Shown: positions 25,224 to 33,057 of the stretch, piece by piece | Layout of the letters: each line of letters opens with the position of its first letter | Position numbering within the stretch: position 1 is the stretch's first letter | Assembly (NCBI GenBank): GCA_937873275.1 | Contig: CALMRC010000072.1 | Coordinates: forward strand, 1-36,213 | Origin: an uncultured Spirochaetota bacterium | GTDB taxonomy: Bacteria; Spirochaetota; Spirochaetia; Treponematales; UBA12059 | Direction of reading: 5' to 3' | Length of the DNA stretch: 36,213 bases | Made by a program: the position numbers and the translations under genes | The notes under the pieces: model-generated | The model's database searches: none | The model's input: only the letters and a program-made list of their open reading frames with translations | Told to the model about the DNA's origin: nothing

Positions 25224-26710
25224 CCCGTACGAACGAGCAGCTGGCCTCCGAGGCCCGGGCCGTCTGGGCCGACATCTCGAGCCGGGAGCTCAAGCCCAGG
25301 GACCGTCTGGCCATCCCGGTCCAGGACATGCCCTGCCAGGACCCCGTGGAGCGGGGCCGGAACATGAACGAGGTGGCCCTGGGTTACACGGAGGAACAGG
25401 CCCGGGTGGAGGCCTCCCGGTGCATCCAGTGCAAGAACGCCCCCTGCATCGCCGGCTGTCCGGTGCGCATCGACATTCCGGGCTTCATCGGCAAGGTCCG
25501 GGACGGAGACTACGCCTCCGCCGCGGGGATCATCAAGAAGACCAACCTCCTGCCCTCCATCTGCGGCCGGGTCTGCCCCCAGGAAGTCCAGTGCCAGCTG
25601 CCCTGTACCCTGGGCAAGTCCCTGGGCGGGGTGGACAAGGCCGTTCAGATCGGGCGCCTGGAGCGCTTCGTCGCGGACTGGGAGGCCCGGGAGGGAAAGG
25701 CCCAGGCCCCCGAGATCGCCGCGGACACGGGCAAGCGGGTGGCGGTGATCGGTTCCGGGCCTGCGGGCCTGACGGTGGCCGCGGACGTGCGCCGGGCCGG
25801 CCACGGGGTGACCATCTTCGAGGCCTTCCAGAAACCCGGGGGCGTCATGGTCTACGGCATCCCGGAGTTCCGGCTGCCCAAGGCCATCGTCCAGTCCGAG
25901 GCCCGGGCCCTGGAGGCCCTGGGGGTCAAGTTCGAGCTGAACTTCCTGGTGGGCCGGACGCGCCCCCTCATGTCCCTGCTCTCCAAGGACGGGTTCGACG
26001 CCGCCTTCGTGGGCGTGGGGGCCGGGCTTCCCAAGTTCATGGAGATCCCCGGGGAGAACCTGGTGGGCGTGTTCAGCGCCAACGAGTACCTGACCCGGGC
26101 CAACCTGATGAAGGCCTACGACCGGAGCCGGGCCTACACCCCCATCTACCCGTCCCGCCGTGTCGCCGTCCTGGGAGGCGGCAACGTGGCCATGGACTCG
26201 GCCCGCATGGCCCTGCGTCTGGGGGCCGAGGAGGTCCGGGTTCTCTACCGCCGGACCCGGGAGGAGATGCCCGCCCGTGCCGAGGAGGTGGAGCACGCCA
26301 TGGAGGAGGGGATCCACTTCGACTTCCTCTCCAGTCCCGTGGAGGTCCTGGCGGATTCCGAGGGCAAGGCCGCGGGGCTCCGGGTCCAGGCCTACCGGTT
26401 GGGAGACCCGGATTCCTCCGGGCGACGGTCCCCGGTGGCCATCCCCGGGGCGATCACGGAAGTCCCCTTCGACACGGTGATCGTCGCCATCGGCAACGAG
26501 TCCAACCCCCTCCTGGCGCGCACGACCCCGGGCCTGGTGGTCGACAAGAAGGGCCGGGTCCTGGTGGACGAGGCGCAGAAGACCTCGGTGGACCGGATCT
26601 ACGCGGGAGGGGACATCGTCCTGGGCGCCGCCACGGTCATCCTTGCCATGGGGGAGGGCCGCAAGGCCGCCGCCTCGATCAACGGCATACTGTCGAACGG
26701 ACATAGTTGA
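25220..26710 (+). CDS. nfnB: NfnB-type large subunit (SudA/GltD-like, 4Fe-4S, FAD, NADPH)
   Basis: This 496-residue protein pairs with NfnA. Two 4Fe-4S motifs are visible at the N-terminus (Cys68/71/76/80 and Cys115/119/125/129), then a FAD-binding GSGPAG (178-183) and an NADP-binding GGGNVAMDSAR (319-329). The complex would couple NADH and reduced ferredoxin to NADPH formation by flavin-based electron bifurcation in the cytoplasm. Similar chains occur as glutamate synthase small subunit, but the adjacent NfnA partner favours Nfn/Sud. ATG at 25220 overlaps the NfnA TGA. Downstream comes a 124-bp hairpin element. Confidence 0.92.
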   Translation: MTRTNEQLASEARAVWADISSRELKPRDRLAIPVQDMPCQDPVERGRNMNEVALGYTEEQARVEASRCIQCKNAPCIAGCPVRIDIPGFIGKVRDGDYASAAGIIKKTNLLPSICGRVCPQEVQCQLPCTLGKSLGGVDKAVQIGRLERFVADWEAREGKAQAPEIAADTGKRVAVIGSGPAGLTVAADVRRAGHGVTIFEAFQKPGGVMVYGIPEFRLPKAIVQSEARALEALGVKFELNFLVGRTRPLMSLLSKDGFDAAFVGVGAGLPKFMEIPGENLVGVFSANEYLTRANLMKAYDRSRAYTPIYPSRRVAVLGGGNVAMDSARMALRLGAEEVRVLYRRTREEMPARAEEVEHAMEEGIHFDFLSSPVEVLADSEGKAAGLRVQAYRLGDPDSSGRRSPVAIPGAITEVPFDTVIVAIGNESNPLLARTTPGLVVDKKGRVLVDEAQKTSVDRIYAGGDIVLGAATVILAMGEGRKAAASINGILSNGHS

Positions 26711-26724
26711 TCCATGACCCGGGA

Positions 26725-26848
26725 ACCATAGATCCAACAAGATCTACAAGATGGATCAAGATGAACAGGATGGAGTATGGGGCCCGATCGTTCCATACTC
26801 ATCTTGTTCATCCATTTCCAATCCTGTTCATCTTGTTGGTTCTATGGT
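26725..26848. repeat. 124-bp imperfect palindrome (hairpin element A)
   Basis: Outer arms of 19 bp (26725-26743 with 26830-26848) pair with one mismatch. The innermost arms GAGTATGG/CCATACTC (26773-26780 with 26793-26800) pair perfectly around a 12-nt loop. The arms between are near-matching and rich in GATGAACAGGAT-like words. The element is AT-rich relative to its surroundings, non-coding, and lies 14 bases after the nfnB stop. It may serve as a terminator, or be a small non-autonomous repeat. Confidence 0.85.
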
Positions 26849-26858
26849 AGTCAGCGGC

Positions 26859-26888
26859 TTGTCGCGGCCGGGGCGTTTGGGGGATAAT
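26859..26888 (+). promoter_or_regulatory. Candidate promoter of the TPR gene
   Basis: TTGTCG (26859-26864), 18 bp and GATAAT (26883-26888). The start would be near 26895, 16 nt before the ATG, leaving room for GGAGG (26901-26905). The -35 is weak. Confidence 0.55.
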
Positions 26889-26910
26889 CGGGGTGAACCC
26901 GGAGGATCCC

Positions 26911-27687
26911 ATGCGTTCCAGAATCCGTCTCCCCGCCCTCGTCGTCCTGGCCTCCTGGGCGGCCGCCTCGTTCGCCCAGGATGCCGTGCCCGCTCCGTCC
27001 CCGGAGCCGACGGCTCCGGCGCCCTCGTCCCCCGCCTCTCCGGCCCCGGCCGTACCGCCGTCCTTCTCCCCGGCGCCCGCCCCCGTCCCGACCCGGGTGG
27101 ACGCCCTGGAGCTCTACCGGCGGGGCCGCAACCTGGAATCCGCGGGTCGTATGTCGGAAGCCCAGGGTCTCTACCGGGAGGCCGTCGCGGCCTGCGATCG
27201 GGAACTGGCGGCGGATCCCGCCCGCATGGACGCCTACGCCGTCAAATGCTGGTCCCTGTTCCGCCTGGACCGGTTCCGGGACGTGGTGGATACGGCTACC
27301 GCGGGACTGAAAGTCCGCTACGATCCCCGGCTTTCCGAGGTGATGGGAGAGGCGTATTTCCACCTGGGCAACAACGACCTGGCCCTGAAGAACCTGCAGA
27401 GGTACATCGAGAACGTCGGGGAGTTCGGGGACCGGGTCTCCACGGCCTACTTCTACATGGGCGAAATCTACCAACGCCTCAAGAAATTCGACCACGCGGA
27501 CATCGCCTACGCCCTGGCCCTGCACCGGGATCCTTCCATGTCCCGATGGTGGTTCCGGTACGGCCAGGCGGTGGAGGCCCTCGCGGACTACCGACGGGCC
27601 GCGGATCTTTACGCCCGGGCCCTGAAGCTCTCCCCGGAGATGAAGGAAGCCTCGGACGCCCTGGCCCGTGTCCGCTCCCGAATTTGA
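26911..27687 (+). CDS. Secreted TPR-repeat protein
   Basis: This 258-residue protein has a signal peptide (residues 1-22, cleavage at SFA-QD), a proline/alanine/serine linker (about 23-65), and then about five tetratricopeptide-like helical pairs, for example LYRRGRNLESAGRMSEAQGL and MGEIYQRLKKFDHADIAYAL. TPRs scaffold protein-protein contacts, here in the periplasm; the partner is unknown. The ATG at 26911 is chosen because GGAGG lies five bases upstream; a GTG start at 26893 would leave no Shine-Dalgarno. The gene stands alone between two non-coding repeat elements. Confidence 0.87.
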   Translation: MRSRIRLPALVVLASWAAASFAQDAVPAPSPEPTAPAPSSPASPAPAVPPSFSPAPAPVPTRVDALELYRRGRNLESAGRMSEAQGLYREAVAACDRELAADPARMDAYAVKCWSLFRLDRFRDVVDTATAGLKVRYDPRLSEVMGEAYFHLGNNDLALKNLQRYIENVGEFGDRVSTAYFYMGEIYQRLKKFDHADIAYALALHRDPSMSRWWFRYGQAVEALADYRRAADLYARALKLSPEMKEASDALARVRSRI

Positions 27688-27997
27688 GCAGAGTCTGCGC
27701 CTACGGTTCACCGGACAAACAAGGAAGGATCTGGTTTACGAGATCAACCACAGAGGCACAGAGAACACAGAGGAAGAACGAGAGAATCAGTAAAGATGAA
27801 CGATTTAGAATACAGATGATAACAGTATAATCCTGTTCTGAATCGGGCTTCTCTCCCGTCGTCCTTTTTTCTGCCTATCCGTCTATCCTTAATCGATCCT
27901 GTTCATCCTGTCTCTCTTAGGTTTTCCCTCTGTCTTCCTCTTTTCTTTTCTTTTTCTTCCTCTTCTCTCTGTGCCTCTGTGTCTCTGTGGCGCATTG
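27688..27997. repeat. Gene-free 310 bp with CACAGAG inverted-repeat element B (27748-27990)
   Basis: CCACAGAGGCACAGAGA (27748-27764) is the imperfect inverse of TCTCTGTGCCTCTGTG (27965-27980), and the right end finishes TCTCTGTGG at 27990. An internal hairpin (near GATTTAGAATACAG at 27802-27815 and CTGTTCTGAATC at 27833-27844) and a GATGAAC/ATCCTGTTCATC pair are also present. Positions 27907-27990 are almost pure pyrimidine on the plus strand. The right end is 8 bp from the priA stop. It shares GATGAACAGGAT-type words with element A. No coding frame of interest was seen. Confidence 0.8.
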
Positions 27998-29998
27998 TTA
28001 TAGCAAACTGACCGGATCGACATCCGTCTCCAGGCGGCAGTCCGGGGGCGGTACGAAGTCCCGGACCAGGCCCGACACGGACCGGTGCAGACCGCCCATG
28101 GTGGGCGCCCGCAGGACCACGTGGAGCCGGTAGGTGCCGGCCATGGAGGCGATGGGGCATTCCGCGGGCCCCAGGATCTCCGCGTCCGGCGGAAGGGTCC
28201 GGGCTGCGGCATCCGCGAAGGCCCGGGCTCCCTCCCAGGCCCGGTCGGCCTTCCGGGACCGGAATACCACCCGGATGATCCGGGAAAAGGGCGGAAAGCC
28301 CAGGTCCCGCCGGGCGGCCAGCTCGGTTTCGTAGAATCCCTCCACGTCCTGGGCCGCCGCGAAGCGCATCGTCGGGGATTCCGGGCGGAAGGTCTGGAGG
28401 ATGACCCGTCCGTCCGGGGAGAACCGACCGGCACGGCCCGCGACCTGGACGACCAGGGAGAAGGTCCGCTCCGCGGCCCGGAAGTCCGGGAGGTTCAGGG
28501 TCGTGTCCGCCAGGACGATGCCCACCAGCTTGACCCCCGGGAAATTGAGACCCTTCGCCACCATCTGGGTTCCCAGGAGGACGTCGATCCGCCCCTCCCG
28601 GAAGGAGTCCAGGATCCTATCCAGTTCCCCCTTCCGGGCCGCGGTGTCCGCGTCCAGCCGGGCCGAGGACAGGCCGGGAAACTTGGCGGCCAGTTCCTCC
28701 TCCACCCGCTCGGTGCCGAAGCCCGCCCATCCCACGTCCAGGGACCCGCACTCCGGGCAGGCCCGGGGGGGAGCCTCGGAATAGCCGCAGTAGTGGCACA
28801 GCAGGCGGTTCCGGTCCTTGTGGTAGGTGAGCCCCACGGAGCAGTGGCGGCACCGGATCTCGGCCCCGCAGGACCGGCAGCGGAAGAAGTAGGAGAAGCC
28901 CCGTCGGTTCAGGAAGAGGATGCTCTGGCCGCCCTCGGACTTCACCCGGGCCAGCTCCCCGGCGAGGCGGCGGGACAGGGCCCCCTCCTCGCCCCGCATG
29001 TCCACCACCTCCACCGCGGGGGGGGCTCCCCCCGCCAGCCGTCGGGTAAGGTCCCGCCGGGCCAGGGTCCCCTCGGACATGAGGTTCCAGGCTTCCGCGG
29101 AGGGAGTGGCGGATCCCAGGACCAGGCGGGCCTCCTCGTCGGAACAGCGCTTCATGGCCACCTGACGGGCGTGGTACCGTGGGGAGGAGCCGGACTTGTA
29201 GGAGCCCTCGTGCTCCTCGTCGATCACCACCAGGCCCAGGTTCGACACGGGGGCGAAGACCGCGCTCCGGGCTCCCACCACCACGTCGGCCTTGCCGGAG
29301 AGGATCCGGCGCCATTCCGAGAGGCGTCGGGAGGGGGACAGCCCCGAATGGAGGACCGCGCAGCGGTCCCCGAAGCGGCGGGATACGGCCTCCACGACCT
29401 GGCGGGTCAGGGCGATCTCGGGCACCAGGTAAAGGACGCCCCGACCCTCCCGGAGGGTGGCTTCCGCGGCCTGCAGGAAGACCTCGGTCTTGCCCGAGCC
29501 CGTCGTACCGTACAGGTAGGTCCGTCCGGATTTCCGGCCCAGGATGGCTTTCAAGGCCGCCTCCTGCTCGGGGGACAGGACCAGAGCCTCGTCGACCGGG
29601 GGATAGTCCTCGAAGGGGGCGGAGGCGTCCGAAGGTTCCCGGCGCGCGGTGGGAAGCATCGCCGAGAGGGCTTCCCCCCGGGAGCAGAGGTACATCCCCG
29701 CCAGCCAGGCGGCCAGCTCGAGGGTGCGGGATCCGAACAGGGGTTCCGGATCCAGGACCCGGAGGATGGTCTTGATCGACCCGGGATCCACGGACGGGGC
29801 GTCCCGGGACAAGGCGACCACCCAGCCCACGGCCTTCCGACGTCCCAGGGGCGCCTCCACGCGGCAGCCGACCGCGGCGGTCCGGTCGGGAGGAAGGCGG
29901 TACGTGAAGGCCTGGTCCACGGGAATGGGGAAGGCCACCTCGACGAAGGGCGCGGGCCCCGGGGCGGAGCTTTCCGGTACGGGGCTCTCGGGAATCAC
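27998..29998 (-). CDS. priA: Primosomal protein N' (replication restart helicase PriA)
   Basis: This 666-residue DEAH-like helicase reloads the replisome at stalled forks. It shows an N-terminal 3'-DNA-binding domain (VEVAFPIPVDQAFTYRLP), Walker A GTTGSGKT, Walker B IDEEHEGSYK and the zinc-binding cysteine cluster (CRSCGAEIRCRHC, then CHYCGY and CPECGS). A longer open reading continues upstream, but the GTG at 29998 is preferred because it overlaps the TGA of the uracil-DNA glycosylase gene (GTGA, 29995-29998) and gives the family length. The initial region (IPESPVPESS) is not conserved. It ends 8 bp before hairpin element B. Confidence 0.95.
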   Translation of the reverse strand: MIPESPVPESSAPGPAPFVEVAFPIPVDQAFTYRLPPDRTAAVGCRVEAPLGRRKAVGWVVALSRDAPSVDPGSIKTILRVLDPEPLFGSRTLELAAWLAGMYLCSRGEALSAMLPTARREPSDASAPFEDYPPVDEALVLSPEQEAALKAILGRKSGRTYLYGTTGSGKTEVFLQAAEATLREGRGVLYLVPEIALTRQVVEAVSRRFGDRCAVLHSGLSPSRRLSEWRRILSGKADVVVGARSAVFAPVSNLGLVVIDEEHEGSYKSGSSPRYHARQVAMKRCSDEEARLVLGSATPSAEAWNLMSEGTLARRDLTRRLAGGAPPAVEVVDMRGEEGALSRRLAGELARVKSEGGQSILFLNRRGFSYFFRCRSCGAEIRCRHCSVGLTYHKDRNRLLCHYCGYSEAPPRACPECGSLDVGWAGFGTERVEEELAAKFPGLSSARLDADTAARKGELDRILDSFREGRIDVLLGTQMVAKGLNFPGVKLVGIVLADTTLNLPDFRAAERTFSLVVQVAGRAGRFSPDGRVILQTFRPESPTMRFAAAQDVEGFYETELAARRDLGFPPFSRIIRVVFRSRKADRAWEGARAFADAAARTLPPDAEILGPAECPIASMAGTYRLHVVLRAPTMGGLHRSVSGLVRDFVPPPDCRLETDVDPVSLL

Positions 29999-30726
29999 GT
30001 CGCCGGACCGTCGTCCAGGAAGGCCCGGAGCTTCTTGAGGTCCTCCCAGGCGGGGCGTTTCAGGGCCTCGTCCCGGAGGATGGCGCTGGGGTGGTAGGTC
30101 ACCAGGAGGGGGACCCCCTTCCGGTCGTGGAAGGAGCCCCGAAGGGCGGCCACGCCCCGCTCGGTCTTGAGAAGGGTCTGGGCCGCCGTCCGGCCCAGGG
30201 CCAGGATGACCTTCGGCCGGAGGAACCGGATCTGCCGCTCCAGGTAGGGCATGCAGGTCTCCCGCTCGTCCGGGGCGGGATCCCGGTTCATGGGGGGACG
30301 GCACTTCACGATGTTGGCGATGTAGCAGTTCCGGGTCCGGTCCAGATCCACGGCGGCCAGCATCTTGTCCAGGAGCCGGCCCGCGGGGCCCACGAAGGGC
30401 TTGCCCTGCTTGTCCTCCTCCTCCCCGGGCCCCTCGCCCACCACCAGGACCGGGGGATTCAGGACCCCCTCGCCGAAGACCGCGTACTTCCGGTTCAGGG
30501 CCAGGCGGCATTTGGCGCAGCGGAGGACGTCGGTCTCGACCTTGGACAGGGTTTCGGGGGTGAAGGGGGCGTCCAACCATTCCGGACCCGCTCGAGGGCC
30601 GTCCTCTCGGGGCGGGTCCGGCATCTCGAACACCGGCTCGGGGCGCTCCTGTCGGCTGCCCAGGGAGAGCCAATCGGACAGGAGGGTCAGGCGGTCGTGG
30701 AGTTCGGCGCGGTCGGTCGGGTCCAT
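29995..30726 (-). CDS. Family 4 uracil-DNA glycosylase (iron-sulfur)
   Basis: This 243-residue enzyme excises uracil from DNA. Motif I GEGPGEEEDKQGKPFVG (97-113) and HPS (212-214) are the two active-site motifs; Cys70, Cys73, Cys142 and Cys158 are the 4Fe-4S ligands expected of the family. About 45 residues precede the conserved core and look variable. Its stop overlaps the priA start. Six bases upstream of the ATG is TACAAT, a possible leaderless promoter; alternatively it is read from the def operon, as 33 bp separate it from the preceding stop. Confidence 0.93.
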   Translation of the reverse strand: MDPTDRAELHDRLTLLSDWLSLGSRQERPEPVFEMPDPPREDGPRAGPEWLDAPFTPETLSKVETDVLRCAKCRLALNRKYAVFGEGVLNPPVLVVGEGPGEEEDKQGKPFVGPAGRLLDKMLAAVDLDRTRNCYIANIVKCRPPMNRDPAPDERETCMPYLERQIRFLRPKVILALGRTAAQTLLKTERGVAALRGSFHDRKGVPLLVTYHPSAILRDEALKRPAWEDLKKLRAFLDDGPAT

Positions 30727-30732
30727 GGGGGG

Positions 30733-30738
30733 ATTGTA
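30733..30738 (-). promoter_or_regulatory. Possible -10 box of udg, leaderless geometry
   Basis: TACAAT is separated from the ATG by exactly six bases (CCCCCC), the same layout as the MFS gene. The -35 is weak (TAGAGT at 30757-30762 or AGAGTT at 30756-30761), so this is tentative. Confidence 0.4.
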
Positions 30739-30759
30739 CCCCGAAGCCCCGGGGAAACT

Positions 30760-32001
30760 CTAGGGCGAGAGCATGACCTGGAGGATCTGGAGGATCGGGA
30801 AGGCGATGCAGACGATGATGAAGACGATCTCCAGGACGATCATGGTCCGCTCGTTCTTGTCGCTCTTGACGATCTCGTAGACGCTCTGCAGGGCCCCAAG
30901 CCGTCGCTCCACGCTCCGGGTCCAGCCCTCCACGCTGAAGATCCGCCCCAGGTGCAGGTAAATCTGGCCCAGGAAATAGTCGCCGATGATCTTGGCGGAG
31001 TTCTCCAGGTTCTCCAGGATGAAGAGGGCCTCGAGCCGGAGCCCCTGGAGGCGGGCGAACTTGGCGGGCAGGGCACGGATGCGGGCCTTGCGGCCCCGCC
31101 GACCTCGGCTCTGGGAGTAGAAGGCCCGCAGATCCTTCTCCGCGTCCTCCAGCCAGTGGTCCAACAGGCGGTCCAGGACCCGGAGCTCCAGGAGCTGGTA
31201 GTTGGCGTGCTCGACGATCAGGAGGATGTCCTCCCAGTCCCGGGAGCGGTCCAGGATGACGCAGTGGTCCAGGTCGAAGATGGCGAGGTCCTCGGCCCCG
31301 TAGGCGAAGGGATTGGCCAGGGACTTGCGGACCTGGAGGTCGTGGAGATCCTGGGTCTCCGGCTCGCCCTCCAGGAGGGAGGCCAGGGCGCGGTTGTGCT
31401 TGGCGACGAAGGCGTCCGGGCTCCCCCGGCCCCAGTCGGAGATGCAGTAGGCCGTGTAGGTTTCCCGTTCCGGCTCCGCGTTCCCTCCATCCTCCCGGGA
31501 GATCGCCGGACCCAGCCGCTCGTGGAGCTCCCGGAAGCGCTCTTCGATGAACTGGTCCACCGTGCGGTCCCGCCCGCCCAGGAGGAAGGTCCGGCGCTCC
31601 AGGGCGTGCAGCTCGGACAGTCCCGAGCTCAGCCGGATCCGGACGGACAGGGAGATGACACCCTCGTCGAAGAGCTTGGCCGTGGCTTCCAGCCCCTCGT
31701 AGGCGGAGGGGGAGGGGGACCCGAAGGCGTCCTTTTCCAGGGAAATGCAGAGGGTCTTGGGCAGGGTGAGGGACGCGGGGGTGTTCCGCCTCTTGACGGC
31801 CTTGGAATCCGCGCGGCCCGGAAGGACCGCCGAGGCCTTCTTCAGGTCGATGGAACGCCCCACGTCGAAGAGGACGAATCGGACGTACTCCACGGCCAGA
31901 CGGGGTCCCCGGGCGGCCGGCTTGCGCCGCCCGGCCGGTCCGGCTTGGGCGGCCGCGCCGGAAGGCGTTCCGGCGGATGCGGCGGGCCGTGCGGTTTTCA
32001 T
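30760..32001 (-). CDS. Membrane-anchored DUF155/RMD1-like protein (tentative)
   Basis: This 413-residue protein has a basic, alanine-rich start, a long soluble region and one or two hydrophobic helices close to the C-terminus (about 388-410, MIVLEIVFIIVCIAFPILQI). Patterns such as DWEDILLIVEHANYQLLELRVLDRLLD and the closing helix resemble the RMD1/Sif2/DUF155 family found in bacteria and mitochondria; the family role is unclear. It is likely tail-anchored in the inner membrane. Its ATG overlaps the TGA of the PASTA gene (31998-32001), so it may act with it. Family assignment is only moderately certain. Confidence 0.6.
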   Translation of the reverse strand: MKTARPAASAGTPSGAAAQAGPAGRRKPAARGPRLAVEYVRFVLFDVGRSIDLKKASAVLPGRADSKAVKRRNTPASLTLPKTLCISLEKDAFGSPSPSAYEGLEATAKLFDEGVISLSVRIRLSSGLSELHALERRTFLLGGRDRTVDQFIEERFRELHERLGPAISREDGGNAEPERETYTAYCISDWGRGSPDAFVAKHNRALASLLEGEPETQDLHDLQVRKSLANPFAYGAEDLAIFDLDHCVILDRSRDWEDILLIVEHANYQLLELRVLDRLLDHWLEDAEKDLRAFYSQSRGRRGRKARIRALPAKFARLQGLRLEALFILENLENSAKIIGDYFLGQIYLHLGRIFSVEGWTRSVERRLGALQSVYEIVKSDKNERTMIVLEIVFIIVCIAFPILQILQVMLSP

Positions 32002-33005
32002 TCGGACCGGACCTCGCGGCGCAGGAGTTCCCGGTTCGCGGCGGTCAGGATGAGGACCGTGTTGTTCGGGACGACGTAGGGCACCGAGAAGGGACCTCCG
32101 GGGTGCTGGGCCGAGAGCAGGACGACTTTTTCCCCCGTCGGGTACTGGGCCGTGAGGGTGACCTTGAGGAGGTAGGGGAAGACCGAGAGGGTCTCCTCCA
32201 GGAGCCCCGCGACCATGCCCTTTTCCGGGGCGGGCCGGGACACCAGGACGGAGACCGGGGCGTCCGGGGCCACCAGGGATCCGGCGGCGGGCATCTGGGA
32301 GACCACCAGGCCCGGACGTTCCCGTCCTTCCGGGGCCCGCAGGGCGAAGTTGAAGGCCACCCCGGAATCCTCGATCTTCCGGATCGCCTCGGGAATGGAC
32401 AGGCCCTGGAGGTCGGGGACCCGGACCCGGGCCTGTTCCGGACCGCGGCTGACCACGAAGACCAGCTCCGTCAGGCCGGCGATTTCCGTACCCGGCACCG
32501 GCTTCTGCTCCAGGATCGTCCCCGCGGGTGCGCGGTCGAAGATGTAGACCGGGGGCTCCCGGATGGACAGGAGGGGCCGGGTGGAGGAGAAGAGGGTCTG
32601 GAGGTGGATCTTGACCTCGTCCAGGGTCTGGCCGACGTAGTTCTCCACCTGGTTGATCGCGGGACCCCGGCTGACGGTCAGGTGGATCCGGCGCCCGGCC
32701 TTGACGATGGAGCCCGCCGGGGGTTTCTGCTCCAGGATCCGACCCCGATCCGCCGGATCCGAGGAGAACCGGAGGGCGATGCGGGGGTAGAGCTCCTTCT
32801 CCTGGAGCTTGATGAGGGCCGTCGTCAACTCCAGGTCCGTGACGTCCGGAACCATGGTCTGTTCCTTCCCCTGGAGGGCCAGGAAGAAGGCGATGAGGCC
32901 GGAAACCGTCATGAGGACGATGAGGCCCACCAGGGCGAGGATGGTGAATTTTCGGGAGAGGGGGTCCAGTTCTTCGAGTCGTTTGATGTCGAACGGAAGT
33001 TTCAT
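31998..33005 (-). CDS. Stand-alone PASTA-domain membrane protein
   Basis: This 335-residue protein has a cytoplasmic N-terminus, one membrane helix (about residues 21-44) and then three PASTA domains (about 50-115, 118-190 and 192-262), seen as repeated VPDLxG..xxxA...L and QxPxxGxxV elements. A non-PASTA tail follows. PASTA domains bind peptidoglycan fragments and normally sit on Ser/Thr kinases or PBPs; here no kinase is attached, so it is probably a cell-wall sensor or scaffold. It is the third gene of the def-fmt operon, 52 bp after fmt, with a weak Shine-Dalgarno. Confidence 0.9.
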   Translation of the reverse strand: MKLPFDIKRLEELDPLSRKFTILALVGLIVLMTVSGLIAFFLALQGKEQTMVPDVTDLELTTALIKLQEKELYPRIALRFSSDPADRGRILEQKPPAGSIVKAGRRIHLTVSRGPAINQVENYVGQTLDEVKIHLQTLFSSTRPLLSIREPPVYIFDRAPAGTILEQKPVPGTEIAGLTELVFVVSRGPEQARVRVPDLQGLSIPEAIRKIEDSGVAFNFALRAPEGRERPGLVVSQMPAAGSLVAPDAPVSVLVSRPAPEKGMVAGLLEETLSVFPYLLKVTLTAQYPTGEKVVLLSAQHPGGPFSVPYVVPNNTVLILTAANRELLRREVRSE

Positions 33006-33057
33006 GCTCGGTCCCGGATTCGAGGATTCGACCCTCGGCCCCTGACGGTACCGGATG

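Noticed and set aside
29999-30673. Extended N-terminus for PriA
   Set aside because: It overlaps the udg gene in another frame and reads as low-complexity proline/glycine sequence; the GTG at 29998 gives the family length.
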